This document shows, piece after piece, positions 24,620 to 33,216 of a stretch of DNA of 64,000 nucleotides (positions within the stretch are counted from its first letter, which is position 1; every line of letters starts with the position of its first letter). Origin of the DNA: Lachnospiraceae bacterium (GTDB lineage: Bacteria; Bacillota; Clostridia; Lachnospirales; Lachnospiraceae); NCBI GenBank assembly GCA_017540605.1, contig JAFYAS010000028.1:1-64000 (forward strand). The letters are read 5' to 3'. A program made the position numbers and the translations under genes. The notes beneath the pieces are model-generated. The model had not been told where the DNA came from. It made no database searches and worked only from the letters and a program-made list of their open reading frames with translations.

Positions 24620-25726
24620 ATGGAGAGAGAACAGCGCATCATAAAGACAAGCATAATCGGAATAATAGCCAATGTTCTTTTAGCGGGTTTCAAGGTATTC
24701 GTCGGAATAGTTTCGAGCTCGGTAGCTGTGATACTTGATGCGGTAAACAATTTAAGTGATGCCATGTCCTCACTTCTTACTATTATCGGTACAAAGCTGG
24801 GCGCAAAGGCTCCTGATAAAAAACACCCCCTCGGTTATGGAAGGATAGAGTATCTGAGCACAATGGTGATATCTGTGATCATCATATATGCCGGTGTTAC
24901 TTCCTTGGTTGAATCTATCAAGAAGATCATAAATCCGGTTGTTCCCGATTATTCAACAACCTCACTTGTGATCATTACTGTGGCAATAGCTGTAAAGCTT
25001 TTCTTAGGAAACTATGTTAAGAATGTCGGTGAGGAGCTTGATTCTTCAGCTCTTGTTGCTTCGGGGCTTGATGCGAGATTTGATGCATTGATCTCAGCGT
25101 CAACTCTTGTTGCTGCGATCATTTTCCTTATAACCGGATATGGTATCGAAGCGGAGCTTGGTGTTGTTATTGCATTATTTATCATAAAGAGCGGCGTCGA
25201 TATCATGAAAGGCACTGTGAGCGAGCTTCTCGGGGAGAGAGTGAAGGCCGAGCTTTCTAAGGCTGTGAAGGAGACTATCTGTGAATTCGAAGAGGTATTA
25301 GGTGCTTATGATCTTACTATTCACAACTATGGTCCTGACAGACTGATCGGATCTGTACATATTGAGGTTAGCGATACATTGACAGCGAGAGAGCTTGATA
25401 TTCTCGAAAGAAAGATCACAAAGACAGTCACGGAAAAGCATTGTATCGTGATGACCGGTATTTCTGTTTATGCGGTAAATACTCAGGATGAGGAAGCCAT
25501 AAGGATCCGTACTGATGTGGAAAATGCTGTTAAGAGCCTTACGGATATCACCGAGATGCACGGCTTCTATCTGGACAAGGAGAGAGAGAGCATCAGCTTT
25601 GATGTCATTATAGATTTTGACGCGGAGGACAAGGAGACAGTTCTCTTAGCTTTAAAGAACAAGATCAAGGAGAATTATCCGAATCATAGATTGTATATCA
25701 CACAGGATTATGATATTTCTGACTAA
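24620..25726 (+). CDS. Cation diffusion facilitator family transporter
   Basis: A 368-residue proton-coupled divalent metal exporter with about six membrane segments. The family signature LDAVNNLSDAMSS (D40, N44, D47 region) lies in the second helix, DKKHPLGYGRIEYLS in the following loop, and GLDARFDALIS in the fifth helix, where the second metal-ligand pair is Asp-Asp instead of the His-Asp of zinc exporters. This pattern is closer to manganese/iron exporters. A cytoplasmic C-terminal domain (from about residue 215) is longer than usual, with an extra ferredoxin-like unit after residue 290. GGAGG precedes the ATG. Confidence 0.92.
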   Translation: MEREQRIIKTSIIGIIANVLLAGFKVFVGIVSSSVAVILDAVNNLSDAMSSLLTIIGTKLGAKAPDKKHPLGYGRIEYLSTMVISVIIIYAGVTSLVESIKKIINPVVPDYSTTSLVIITVAIAVKLFLGNYVKNVGEELDSSALVASGLDARFDALISASTLVAAIIFLITGYGIEAELGVVIALFIIKSGVDIMKGTVSELLGERVKAELSKAVKETICEFEEVLGAYDLTIHNYGPDRLIGSVHIEVSDTLTARELDILERKITKTVTEKHCIVMTGISVYAVNTQDEEAIRIRTDVENAVKSLTDITEMHGFYLDKERESISFDVIIDFDAEDKETVLLALKNKIKENYPNHRLYITQDYDISD

Positions 25727-25748
25727 AAATAGAAAGTAGAGGTATAAA

Positions 25749-26693
25749 ATGTATTCAGTATCACTTACAAAGGTTGCAAAAAAGATGAACCTTAAAAATC
25801 TCATTCCTGAGATCAATCTTGATGATATCTTGATAAGCGATCCCGATATCAACAGACCTGCTGTTCAGTTCGGAGGTTTCTTCGATCATTTTGATGCGAA
25901 TCGTATACAGGTCTGCGGTAATGTTGAGCATGCTTTTGTAACAAGTATGAGGAGCGAGGAAGAGAACAAGAAAAACCTTGACAAGTTTTTCAGCTACAAG
26001 TTCCCTTGCATAGTTTTCTGTCGTGATATTGCTCCGGAGCCGTATATTTTGGAGATCGCAAAAAAACATGGTGTTCCTGCATTTTCAAGTAATATGACAA
26101 CTGCAAGCTTTGTATCTGAGATAGTTCGCTGGCTCCATGTAGAGCTTGCTCCAAGGATCACTGTGCATGCCGTGCTTGTAGATGTGTACGGTGAAGGCGT
26201 GCTGATCATGGGCGAGAGCGGAATCGGAAAAAGTGAGGCTGCTCTTGAACTTATAAAGCGCGGACACCGTCTTGTGTCGGATGATGTGGTGGAGATAAAG
26301 AAGGTAAGTGATGAGACACTTATTGGTTCTGCACCTGCGGTCACAAGACATTTTATTGAACTTCGTGGTATAGGAATCATAGACGTAAAGACCCTTTTCG
26401 GAGTTGAGTGTGTTAAGATGACACAATCAATCGATCTTGTCATAAAGCTTGAGGAGTGGGACAAGGAAAGAAAGTACGACAGAATGGGACTTGAGGATCA
26501 TTATACAGAGTTTTTGGGCAACAAGGTAGTCTGCCATTCGATCCCCATAAGACCCGGACGAAACCTGGCCATTATCGTTGAGTCTGCAGCTGTAAATCAC
26601 AGACAAAAGAAGATGGGCTATGATGCGGCCAAGGAGCTTTTAAAACGTGTAAATATGAATATAGCAGGCGAGCTAGAAGAGGATGATAGGTAA
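25749..26693 (+). CDS. hprK: HPr kinase/phosphorylase
   Basis: A 314-residue hexameric enzyme that phosphorylates Ser46 of HPr and drives CcpA-dependent carbon catabolite control in Firmicutes. The Walker A loop GESGIGKSEAALELIKRGH, the conserved VSDDVVEI segment, and the signature ELRGIGIIDVKTLFG are all present. It follows the efflux gene by 22 bases and may share its promoter. A structured repeat separates it from glucokinase, which is also a carbon-flow enzyme. Confidence 0.97.
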   Translation: MYSVSLTKVAKKMNLKNLIPEINLDDILISDPDINRPAVQFGGFFDHFDANRIQVCGNVEHAFVTSMRSEEENKKNLDKFFSYKFPCIVFCRDIAPEPYILEIAKKHGVPAFSSNMTTASFVSEIVRWLHVELAPRITVHAVLVDVYGEGVLIMGESGIGKSEAALELIKRGHRLVSDDVVEIKKVSDETLIGSAPAVTRHFIELRGIGIIDVKTLFGVECVKMTQSIDLVIKLEEWDKERKYDRMGLEDHYTEFLGNKVVCHSIPIRPGRNLAIIVESAAVNHRQKKMGYDAAKELLKRVNMNIAGELEEDDR

Positions 26694-26840
26694 CTATTCA
26701 CTACAGCTCTGAACACTTGCTGTTCAGAGCGTGTTAAGGTGTGACGCAGGAAGGCATCTCGCTCCGCTTTGCGAAGCAAAGTCTCTAAATGAGCGAGATG
26801 CTCGTAACTGTTCAGCAGCAAAGCTGCTGAACAGTTATGA
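26694..26840. repeat. Structured intergenic repeat, full copy
   Basis: Between hprK and glucokinase there are four perfect inverted repeats: 10 bp (26706-26715 / 26721-26730), 11 bp (26754-26764 / 26791-26801) enclosing a 5-bp TTTGC / GCAAA hairpin, and 14 bp (26806-26819 / 26824-26837). Long stretches are identical to the copy at 34259-34380 and related to 221-330. Confidence 0.88.
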
Positions 26841-26867
26841 CGACGCTATGAGATAAATTAGGAGGGT

Positions 26868-27812
26868 ATGAACATGAAGAAGTATGCTGTTGGAGTAGAT
26901 ATCGGAGGAACCACCGTAAAGATCGGTATTTTTACCTCAGAGGGTGAGCTTATCACAAAATGGGAGATAACCACCAGAAAGGATGAGGGCGGAAAGTACA
27001 TATTGAGCGATGTTGCAGCCTCTGTTGAGGAAAAACTTTCTGAGCAGGGTATAGCAAAGGATGATGTGGCAGGAGTAGGTATGGGAGTTCCCGGCCCTGT
27101 AAAAGAGGATGGAACAGTTGTAAAATGCGTAAACCTCGGCTGGGGAATCTTCAACTGTGAGGAAGAGCTTTCAAAGATCATCGGACTTCCGGTTAAGGCG
27201 GGAAATGATGCAAATATGGCAGCCCTTGGCGAGGCTTGGCAGGGCGGTGGCAAGGGCTACTCAAATCAGGTTATGGTAACTCTTGGAACCGGTGTCGGCG
27301 GTGGAATCATCATTGGTGGCAAGATGCTTTCAGGAACCAATGGTGCCGGCGGTGAGATCGGTCATATCTGTGTAAATGATGACGAAACCGAGACCTGTGG
27401 CTGCGGAAAGACAGGATGTCTTGAGCAATACACATCAGCAACAGGAATAGTAAGAGCTGCAAATAAGATTCTTCAGGCATCAGACAAGCCCTCGAAGCTT
27501 AGAAGTGTACAGTACATTTCTGCAAAGGAGATATTTGATGCTGCAAAGGAGGGAGACGAGCTTGCAGGTGACCTCGTTGAGGATCATGGCAAATGTCTCG
27601 GAAAGGCTCTTGCAGCCATAGCGGCAGTTGTGGATCCTGAAGTATTTGTTATTGGTGGTGGAGTGTCAAGAGCAGGAGAGATCTTGATCGACAAGACCAG
27701 CAAGTATTTTGCTCAGTATGCCTTCCATGCATGCAAGGGAACCAAGTTTGCTCTTGCAACTCTTGGAAATGATGCAGGTATCTATGGTTGCGCAAAGGCT
27801 GTTTTGGATTAA
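26868..27812 (+). CDS. glcK: Glucokinase (ROK family)
   Basis: A 314-residue ROK sugar kinase that phosphorylates glucose to glucose-6-phosphate. Residues about 9-16 are DIGGTTVK (phosphate-binding), GMGVPGPV follows, then GTGVGGGIIIGGK and the zinc site CGCGKTGCLEQY that defines ROK kinases. AGGAGGG precedes the start. It pairs functionally with the downstream 4-alpha-glucanotransferase, which releases glucose from maltodextrins. Confidence 0.95.
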   Translation: MNMKKYAVGVDIGGTTVKIGIFTSEGELITKWEITTRKDEGGKYILSDVAASVEEKLSEQGIAKDDVAGVGMGVPGPVKEDGTVVKCVNLGWGIFNCEEELSKIIGLPVKAGNDANMAALGEAWQGGGKGYSNQVMVTLGTGVGGGIIIGGKMLSGTNGAGGEIGHICVNDDETETCGCGKTGCLEQYTSATGIVRAANKILQASDKPSKLRSVQYISAKEIFDAAKEGDELAGDLVEDHGKCLGKALAAIAAVVDPEVFVIGGGVSRAGEILIDKTSKYFAQYAFHACKGTKFALATLGNDAGIYGCAKAVLD

Positions 27813-27819
27813 AAAAATC

Positions 27820-27848
27820 TTGCAATTTATATTGATAACTAGTACAAT
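27820..27848 (+). promoter_or_regulatory. Promoter of malQ
   Basis: TTGCAA (27820-27825) and TACAAT (27843-27848) are exactly 17 bases apart. The -10 box directly abuts the glucokinase terminator stem. Confidence 0.72.
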
Positions 27849-27891
27849 AATGAAGTGTGTGTTTTTGCGGCACACGCTTCATTTTATTTTT
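27849..27891 (+). terminator. Terminator of glucokinase, overlapping the malQ start site
   Basis: A 13-bp stem with one G-T pair (27849-27861 with 27871-27883) and a 9-base loop, followed by TTATTTTT and immediately by the malQ ribosome binding site. Confidence 0.85.
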
Positions 27892-27904
27892 AGGAGAAAA
27901 AACT

Positions 27905-29440
27905 ATGACTAATATTACCGGTGCAGAAACGCCTATAGAGAAGTATGCCGGAATACTTGCTCATCCCACATCACTCCCCGGTCCTTACGGAATCGGAGAT
28001 CTGGGATATGGTGCCTATCGATTTGTTGATTTTTTGAAGAAGTCCGGACTAAATCTGTGGCAGGTATTGCCTCTTGGACATACAGGCTTTGGGGATTCAC
28101 CCTATCAGCCCTTTTCGGCCTTTGCAGGTCAGCCTTTGATCATAAGTCTCGATCATTTGAAGGAGCTTGGACTTTTATGGGATTCTGATTTTTCGGAGAT
28201 GCCCAACTGGAACCCTGTTGAGGTGGATTACGGTGCGCTCATCGAGTTTAAGATGGGACTTTTACATAAGGCCTATGAGAGATTTTTAGATAAGGAGCAT
28301 AAGGATAGGCTCTCTACTGATGAGACCTTGATGAAGGGCTACGAGGAATTTATCGAGACCAACAAAACATGGCTTATAGATTATGCGCTTTTTATGGCTG
28401 GCAAGGATTATCACGAGGGTGCTCCCTGGTATATGTGGGAGGACAGCTTAAAGAATCCTACGGCTGCCGAGAAGAAGGAATGGCTTGAGAAGCTTAAAAA
28501 AGAGACAGGCTTTTACGAATTTATACAGTATCTTTTCCACAGGGATTGGTATGCTCTTCGTGATTATGCCAATGAAAAGGGTATCAAGATAGTTGGCGAT
28601 ATTCCCATCTTTATGAGCTGGGACAGCGTAGATGTTTGGGCAAACAAGAAACTCTTTGATCTTGATTCCAAGGGCTATCCGAAGACTGTTGCGGGAGTTC
28701 CCCCTGATTATTTCTCAGCCACAGGTCAGCTTTGGGGCAATCCTCTTTACAAGTGGTCTGCCCACAAGTCAAGCGGATATGCATGGTGGATCACAAGACT
28801 TCGTCATCAGCTTTCATTGACAGACTATGTACGTATTGACCATTTCCGTGGCTTTGACAAATTCTGGGCTGTACCCTATGGCGAGGAGACAGCGGTGAAC
28901 GGTAAATGGATAGAGGCTCCCGGTGTCAATTTCTTCACTACACTTGAAGCTACTCTTGGATATGATATGCCTATCATAGCCGAGGATCTGGGTGAGATCG
29001 ATCATTCCGTAGTTGAGCTTCGTGACAAGTTCGGCTTCCCCGGCATGAAGATACTTCAGTTTGCCTTTGAGAATCCTGAGGAGAATCATTTCCTTCCTCA
29101 CAACTTTACAAGAAACTGTGTATGCTATACCGGTACACATGACAATGATACAACTCTCGGTTGGTATAAGCATGCTTATGAGGCATCCAAGGACAAGCTC
29201 AGAAGATATTATTCAACTGACGGCAATGATATATGCTGGATACTTATCCGTGCCTGCTTCTCATCGGTTGCCAATATGGCTATTGTGCCTATGCAGGATG
29301 TACTTTGCCTCGATTCATGGGCGCGTATGAATACGCCCGGTAAGGGTCAGGGCAACTGGACTTGGAGATTTACCGACGGTGATCTGAATGATCAGCTTGC
29401 CGCAAGACTCTTTGAGACAGCGAAGCTCTACGGTAGGTAG
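27905..29440 (+). CDS. malQ: 4-alpha-glucanotransferase (amylomaltase, GH77)
   Basis: I place the start at ATG 27905, 8 bases after AGGAG; the upstream in-frame codons lie inside the terminator. The 511-residue protein disproportionates maltodextrins, releasing glucose. GH77 hallmarks are LAHPTSLPGPYGIGDLG, GDIPIFMSWDSVDVWA, VRIDHFRGFDKFW with the nucleophile Asp, IAEDLGEI with the acid/base Glu, and GTHDNDTTLGWY with the third Asp. It is followed by plsC after 23 bases. Confidence 0.97.
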   Translation: MTNITGAETPIEKYAGILAHPTSLPGPYGIGDLGYGAYRFVDFLKKSGLNLWQVLPLGHTGFGDSPYQPFSAFAGQPLIISLDHLKELGLLWDSDFSEMPNWNPVEVDYGALIEFKMGLLHKAYERFLDKEHKDRLSTDETLMKGYEEFIETNKTWLIDYALFMAGKDYHEGAPWYMWEDSLKNPTAAEKKEWLEKLKKETGFYEFIQYLFHRDWYALRDYANEKGIKIVGDIPIFMSWDSVDVWANKKLFDLDSKGYPKTVAGVPPDYFSATGQLWGNPLYKWSAHKSSGYAWWITRLRHQLSLTDYVRIDHFRGFDKFWAVPYGEETAVNGKWIEAPGVNFFTTLEATLGYDMPIIAEDLGEIDHSVVELRDKFGFPGMKILQFAFENPEENHFLPHNFTRNCVCYTGTHDNDTTLGWYKHAYEASKDKLRRYYSTDGNDICWILIRACFSSVANMAIVPMQDVLCLDSWARMNTPGKGQGNWTWRFTDGDLNDQLAARLFETAKLYGR

Positions 29441-29463
29441 GATATACGAAAGGATGGTTTTTC

Positions 29464-30216
29464 ATGAAGGGCGGTTTTTCATTTAGAAGCTTTTTCTGCC
29501 TTTTCTATCTCGGACTTTTCCTCGTGTTCATGCTTCCGGCTCACGTATCCTATGTGCTTACGAGAAAAAAGGATCCCATAAGGAGCTATGAACGCGCCAA
29601 CAAAGCGGTGAGGAAAGCATTTGCCAAGGTTTTATTTATGGCCGGCACTAAGATGACGGTTGTGGGTAAGGAGAACATACCGAAGGATGAGACGGTGCTT
29701 TTTGCATCAAATCATCAGAGCTATTTTGATATCATTTCAAGTCATGTGGCTATAGGACTTCCGGTTGGCTATGTGGCAAAGGTAGAGATGGATAAGTTCC
29801 CTTTGCTCAGATACTATATGCGAGATATCGGTTGCGTATTCCTTGACCGAAAGAATCCCAGAGAGGGTATAAAAGCGATCAAAGAAGGTGCGGCTCATCT
29901 TGAACAGGGGCTCGATATGTTTATCTGTCCTGAGGGTACAAGAAGTCAGGGTGATGAAATGAGTACCTTCAAGGAAGGAAGCCTCAAGATGGCAGAGAAG
30001 GCGGGAGTAAGAGTTGTTCCCGTAGCTATCGTCGGTACCAATAGGATACTTGAGTGTCGTCCGGGCTTTGATATCAGAAAAGCAAAGATATGCATTGCTT
30101 TCGGAGAGCCCTTTGATCCCAAGAGCTTACCTGAGGAATACAAAAGAAGATCGGCAGCTTATGCTGAAGAAAGAGTAAGAGAGCTTATGGCGGAGCATCC
30201 GCTTGAGAGCTTATGA
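29464..30216 (+). CDS. plsC: 1-acyl-sn-glycerol-3-phosphate acyltransferase (PlsC)
   Basis: A 250-residue membrane-associated enzyme that acylates lysophosphatidic acid to phosphatidic acid. The N-terminus has a hydrophobic segment (about residues 8-30). The acyltransferase HX4D motif is in SNHQSYFDII; CPEGTRSQGDEMSTFKEGS is the substrate-binding block. It is flanked by malQ and a small membrane protein, in the same orientation. Confidence 0.93.
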   Translation: MKGGFSFRSFFCLFYLGLFLVFMLPAHVSYVLTRKKDPIRSYERANKAVRKAFAKVLFMAGTKMTVVGKENIPKDETVLFASNHQSYFDIISSHVAIGLPVGYVAKVEMDKFPLLRYYMRDIGCVFLDRKNPREGIKAIKEGAAHLEQGLDMFICPEGTRSQGDEMSTFKEGSLKMAEKAGVRVVPVAIVGTNRILECRPGFDIRKAKICIAFGEPFDPKSLPEEYKRRSAAYAEERVRELMAEHPLESL

Positions 30217-30240
30217 TCAAGAATTTAGAGGAGAATATTT

Positions 30241-30741
30241 ATGAACGGTGCACAGATTGCCCTTATAGTATTGGCAGTTGCAGCCATTGTTATGGTTGTT
30301 CTGTATTTTGTCGGCAAGAAGCTTCAGAAGAAGCAGGCTGACCAGAGAGAGCAGATGCTTGCTGCGGCACAACCTGCGACTATTATGATCATAGACAAGA
30401 AGATGATGAAGATGAGAGATGCCAATCTGCCGAAGGTAGTGATGGAGCAGACACCGAAGCGTATGCAGGGCGCAAAGCTTCCCATTGTCAAGGCAAAGAT
30501 CGGACCTCAGATCATGAATCTGATCTGTGATGATTCAATATTTGCTGACCTTCCCGTTAAGGGCGAGGTAAAGGTTATGATCAGTGGTATCTATATCACA
30601 AGCTTTAAGAATATCCGCGGCAAAAAAGTAGTCAATGACAAGAATGTAAAGCAGGGACTTGCATCAAAGCTTCGTGCAAAGCAGCGTGATCTCGAAAAAC
30701 AGATTGAGAAGGAAGACAAAGGGTCAAAAAAGAAAAAATAA
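30241..30741 (+). CDS. Membrane-anchored protein of unknown function
   Basis: I do not recognise a named family. The 166-residue product has one N-terminal membrane helix (about residues 5-24), then a soluble domain with a possible beta-rich core (PATIMIIDKKMMK, KLPIVKAKIGPQIMNLICD, GEVKVMISGIYITSFKNIRG) and a highly basic C-terminus ending in KGSKKKK. AGGAG precedes the ATG, 24 bases after plsC. The fold and orientation suggest a cytoplasmic domain tethered to the membrane. Confidence 0.75.
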   Translation: MNGAQIALIVLAVAAIVMVVLYFVGKKLQKKQADQREQMLAAAQPATIMIIDKKMMKMRDANLPKVVMEQTPKRMQGAKLPIVKAKIGPQIMNLICDDSIFADLPVKGEVKVMISGIYITSFKNIRGKKVVNDKNVKQGLASKLRAKQRDLEKQIEKEDKGSKKKK

Positions 30742-30746
30742 TAGAT

Positions 30747-30775
30747 TTGACAGTCGACAGATGTTATGCTAATCT
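30747..30775 (+). promoter_or_regulatory. Promoter of the 48-residue small protein
   Basis: A perfect TTGACA (30747-30752) is 17 bases from TAATCT (30770-30775), which is preceded by TGC, an extended -10 element. Confidence 0.6.
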
Positions 30776-30818
30776 GAAGATGTAACGGAGAATAGCTTTT
30801 GTTGAAAGGAGTGATCTT

Positions 30819-30965
30819 ATGACTGCAAAAGAGGTTGCTAATATTTATATCATGTTGAGACGTAAAGGTTGGAATGATACGGAGATTGGTGATTTTATTG
30901 TTTTCCTTGAGACACACAATCCGACAGCAGAAGAAGCAGAAGAAGCGAAAAAAAATCAAAAGTGA
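30819..30965 (+). CDS. Small 48-residue protein
   Basis: An intact short gene with AAAGGAG 9 bases before ATG 30819 and its own promoter and terminator. The product has a predicted helical N-terminal half (VANIYIMLRRKGWNDTEIGDFIVFLE) and an Ala/Glu/Lys tail. It contains no membrane segment. Short helical proteins with this GWNDxEI pattern appear as hypotheticals; I cannot assign a function. Strong signals on both sides make it a convincing gene despite its size. Confidence 0.75.
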   Translation: MTAKEVANIYIMLRRKGWNDTEIGDFIVFLETHNPTAEEAEEAKKNQK

Positions 30966-30974
30966 TGTAATGAT

Positions 30975-31005
30975 AAAAAAGAGTTTCGCAGTGAAACTCT
31001 TTTTT
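30975..31005 (+). terminator. Terminator after the small protein
   Basis: A perfect 13-bp stem AAAAAAGAGTTTC / GAAACTCTTTTTT with a 5-base loop, 15 bases before the acylphosphatase start. Confidence 0.92.
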
Positions 31006-31019
31006 GTGTAGGAGCGATA

Positions 31020-31295
31020 ATGGAAAAGGTTAGGAAAAGGATCACCTTTTATGGAAGAGTGCAGGGAGTCGGCTTTCGGTATCATGCGAGATTTGCGGCA
31101 GACAGATATGGACTCACCGGCTGGGTGAAGAATGAATATGATGGAACCGTAACTATGGAGGTTCAGGGAGATGAAGCTGACATTGATATGATGATAGGAG
31201 ATCTTTGCAGTGACAGATATATCACCATAGAGGAGTTTAAGAGTAAAACATTACCTGTAGATGAGGAAGAGAGACGATTTAGAGTTGTTGGGTGA
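31020..31295 (+). CDS. acyP: Acylphosphatase
   Basis: A 91-residue enzyme hydrolysing acylphosphates such as acetyl phosphate. The catalytic signature GRVQGVGFRYHA contains the phosphate-binding Arg, and GWVKNEYDGTV has the catalytic Asn. The length is standard. AGGAG is 7 bases upstream of the ATG. It is 13 bases from the next gene, so they are probably co-transcribed. Confidence 0.95.
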   Translation: MEKVRKRITFYGRVQGVGFRYHARFAADRYGLTGWVKNEYDGTVTMEVQGDEADIDMMIGDLCSDRYITIEEFKSKTLPVDEEERRFRVVG

Positions 31296-31308
31296 AAGGT
31301 AGGATAAT

Positions 31309-31869
31309 ATGTCAAAGATAGCAGTTCTTTTTCCGGGGATAGGATATCATACGGATAAGCCCCTTTTGTATTTTTCAAGAAAGCTTGCAAAAAGCAAGGG
31401 CTACGAGATCATAGAGGTGAATTATGGGGGATTCCCTGCGGGAGTCAAGGGTTCAGCAGAAAAGATGAAGGAAGCTTATGTGATGGCTCTTTCTCAGGCT
31501 GAGGAGATATTGACCGGAGTAGATTTTTCTAAATACGAGGATGTACTTTTTATCTCGAAGAGTGTAGGAACTGCCGTAGCTGCAAGCTATGACGGTAAAT
31601 ACAGTGTGGGGGCAAGACATATCTATTACACCCCTGTTGTGGAAAGCTTCCAGTTTATGAGGGAAAAAAGTGGAGTTGTATTTCATGGTACAGGCGATTC
31701 CTGGGCAGAGACAGCGGCGGTAAGAAACGAGTGTAAAAGACTTGATCTTCCCCTTCACATCACTCTTGATGCATCACATTCTCTGGAGGTATCGGATATA
31801 TTCAAGGATTTTGATAACTTTAAAGTGATCATGGGTCATACAGAGGAATATATGCAGAGGTGGGATTAA
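31309..31869 (+). CDS. Small alpha/beta-hydrolase-like protein
   Basis: The 186-residue protein resembles a minimal alpha/beta hydrolase. It has a beta strand IAVLFPGIGYHTD, a nucleophile-elbow-like FISKSVGTAVAA (Ser-Lys-Ser-Val-Gly), VVFHGTGDSWA in the acid position, and a candidate catalytic His in DASHSLEV. No lid domain or signal peptide is seen, so it is cytoplasmic. The substrate is unknown. It lies between acylphosphatase and an MBL-fold hydrolase in a likely operon of small hydrolases. Confidence 0.72.
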   Translation: MSKIAVLFPGIGYHTDKPLLYFSRKLAKSKGYEIIEVNYGGFPAGVKGSAEKMKEAYVMALSQAEEILTGVDFSKYEDVLFISKSVGTAVAASYDGKYSVGARHIYYTPVVESFQFMREKSGVVFHGTGDSWAETAAVRNECKRLDLPLHITLDASHSLEVSDIFKDFDNFKVIMGHTEEYMQRWD

Positions 31870-31873
31870 ACTT

Positions 31874-32992
31874 ATGTATGATAAGGAATATATGATATTA
31901 GCGGGAATCATTTTATGTATTGGATTGATTTTAGTATGTACAAATATCCACATCCAACTTACCGCAGCAAAGAGAGACTATTATGTGTCCATGGCTCCTT
32001 TTTTGGGCGGGATTCTTGTGAGTCTGGCTCTTTTTATCTGCCCTTTTACGAGGCGGTTCTTTTTCCTTGGGATTTTTACTGACCTTTCCTGGTGGGCCCT
32101 GATATATGCTATTGTGGATGAATTTATCTTATTTCCGATAGCGAAGAAAAAGAATCCCTGTGCATGCAAGGTGTTGGTGCTTGCCGATAACACCCCATAT
32201 AATGATTTCCGGGCTGAACACGGGCTGTCACTTTACATCGAAGATTGTCACGGCAGAGAAAAGCTATTGCTTGATGCGGGAAAGAGCGAGCTCTTTTATG
32301 AAAATGCACTAAAGCTTGGCGTAGATCTTTCAAGGGTGAAATACGCAGTGCTTTCACATTCCCATTATGACCATTCGGATGGTTTTGATAAGTTCTTTGA
32401 AGTGAATCAAAAAGCAAGGCTTTATGTAAGGCAGGAGGCCGGTGAAGATTTTTATTCCAACCATGACGACGGATTAAAGTATATCGGACCAAAAAAGGGA
32501 ATGCTTGAAAAATACTCTGATAGGATAAAGTATGTGAATAAAGAGGTTACTCCTGTGGGTTGTTGGGGCAGGGTTTTGATACCACACAGTACTGAAGGAC
32601 TTGCTGTTATAGGAGAGAAAGCGAGACTTTTCAAGAAGGTAGATGGCGAGCTTATCCCTGATGATTTTTCTCATGAGCAGACACTGATCATACATACAAA
32701 GAAGGGTGTTGTGATATTTAACAGCTGCTCCCATGGGGGCGCGGCCAATATTGTAAGAGAGGTTTTGGAATACACCGGTGCCTCAAAGATATATGCCTAT
32801 ATCGGTGGCTTTCATCTTTTCGTATCCTCGGATGAAGAGATCATGAGCTTTGCCGAAACTCTTAAAGAGGTAGAGGTTGAGCGCATCATTACCGGTCATT
32901 GCACCGGTGATCACGCCTTTGAAATATTAAAGCGGGAGCTTGGAGACAGGGTGGAGAAGCTACATTCGGGGTTGGAGATAGAACTTGCCTAA
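31874..32992 (+). CDS. Membrane-anchored MBL-fold metallo-hydrolase
   Basis: The 372-residue protein has three N-terminal hydrophobic segments (about residues 5-24, 36-55 and 60-82) followed by a metallo-beta-lactamase fold domain. The metal-binding motif is LSHSHYDHSDGF, with further ligands likely in FNSCSHGGAAN and GHCTGDHAFE. The arrangement resembles the group annotated as dihydropterin-ribosylaminobenzene-phosphate synthase-like hydrolases, though usually without membrane helices. It starts 5 bases after the previous stop. Substrate unknown. Confidence 0.8.
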   Translation: MYDKEYMILAGIILCIGLILVCTNIHIQLTAAKRDYYVSMAPFLGGILVSLALFICPFTRRFFFLGIFTDLSWWALIYAIVDEFILFPIAKKKNPCACKVLVLADNTPYNDFRAEHGLSLYIEDCHGREKLLLDAGKSELFYENALKLGVDLSRVKYAVLSHSHYDHSDGFDKFFEVNQKARLYVRQEAGEDFYSNHDDGLKYIGPKKGMLEKYSDRIKYVNKEVTPVGCWGRVLIPHSTEGLAVIGEKARLFKKVDGELIPDDFSHEQTLIIHTKKGVVIFNSCSHGGAANIVREVLEYTGASKIYAYIGGFHLFVSSDEEIMSFAETLKEVEVERIITGHCTGDHAFEILKRELGDRVEKLHSGLEIELA

Positions 32993-33005
32993 TCATATAT
33001 GAGAT

Positions 33006-33170
33006 GATATAATGAGCAAAGTAGCGATCGCGCTTGCGCGAATCGATATTTTGCGAAAACCACACGGAGCCGATAGGCGACGTGATATAATGAGCAAAGT
33101 AGCGATCGCGCTTGCGCGAATCGATATTTTGCGAAAAACCACACGGAGCCGACAGGCGACGTGATATAAT
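33006..33170. repeat. 78-base tandem repeat with hairpin
   Basis: Two nearly identical units start at 33006 and 33084 (period 78, then 79 because of one added A), with the first 8 bases of a third unit at 33163. They differ at only a few positions. Each unit has an imperfect hairpin CGATCGCGC-TT-GCGCGAATCG, a TTTTGCGAAAA palindrome-like core and a TATAAT sequence. Reading frames through it are not genes. Confidence 0.9.
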
Positions 33171-33216
33171 CAAGAGGATTTTGAAAACTTCGGCCCAAAC
33201 AGATGGAGGTTACGAT

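Noticed and set aside
33006..33170. CRISPR array
   Set aside because: The repeats are adjacent 78-base units without unique spacers and no cas genes are nearby.
33112..33216. Upstream start for the PPC/FnIII protein
   Set aside because: These codons are tandem-repeat sequence and would hide the signal peptide; the ATG at 33217 has a good ribosome binding site.
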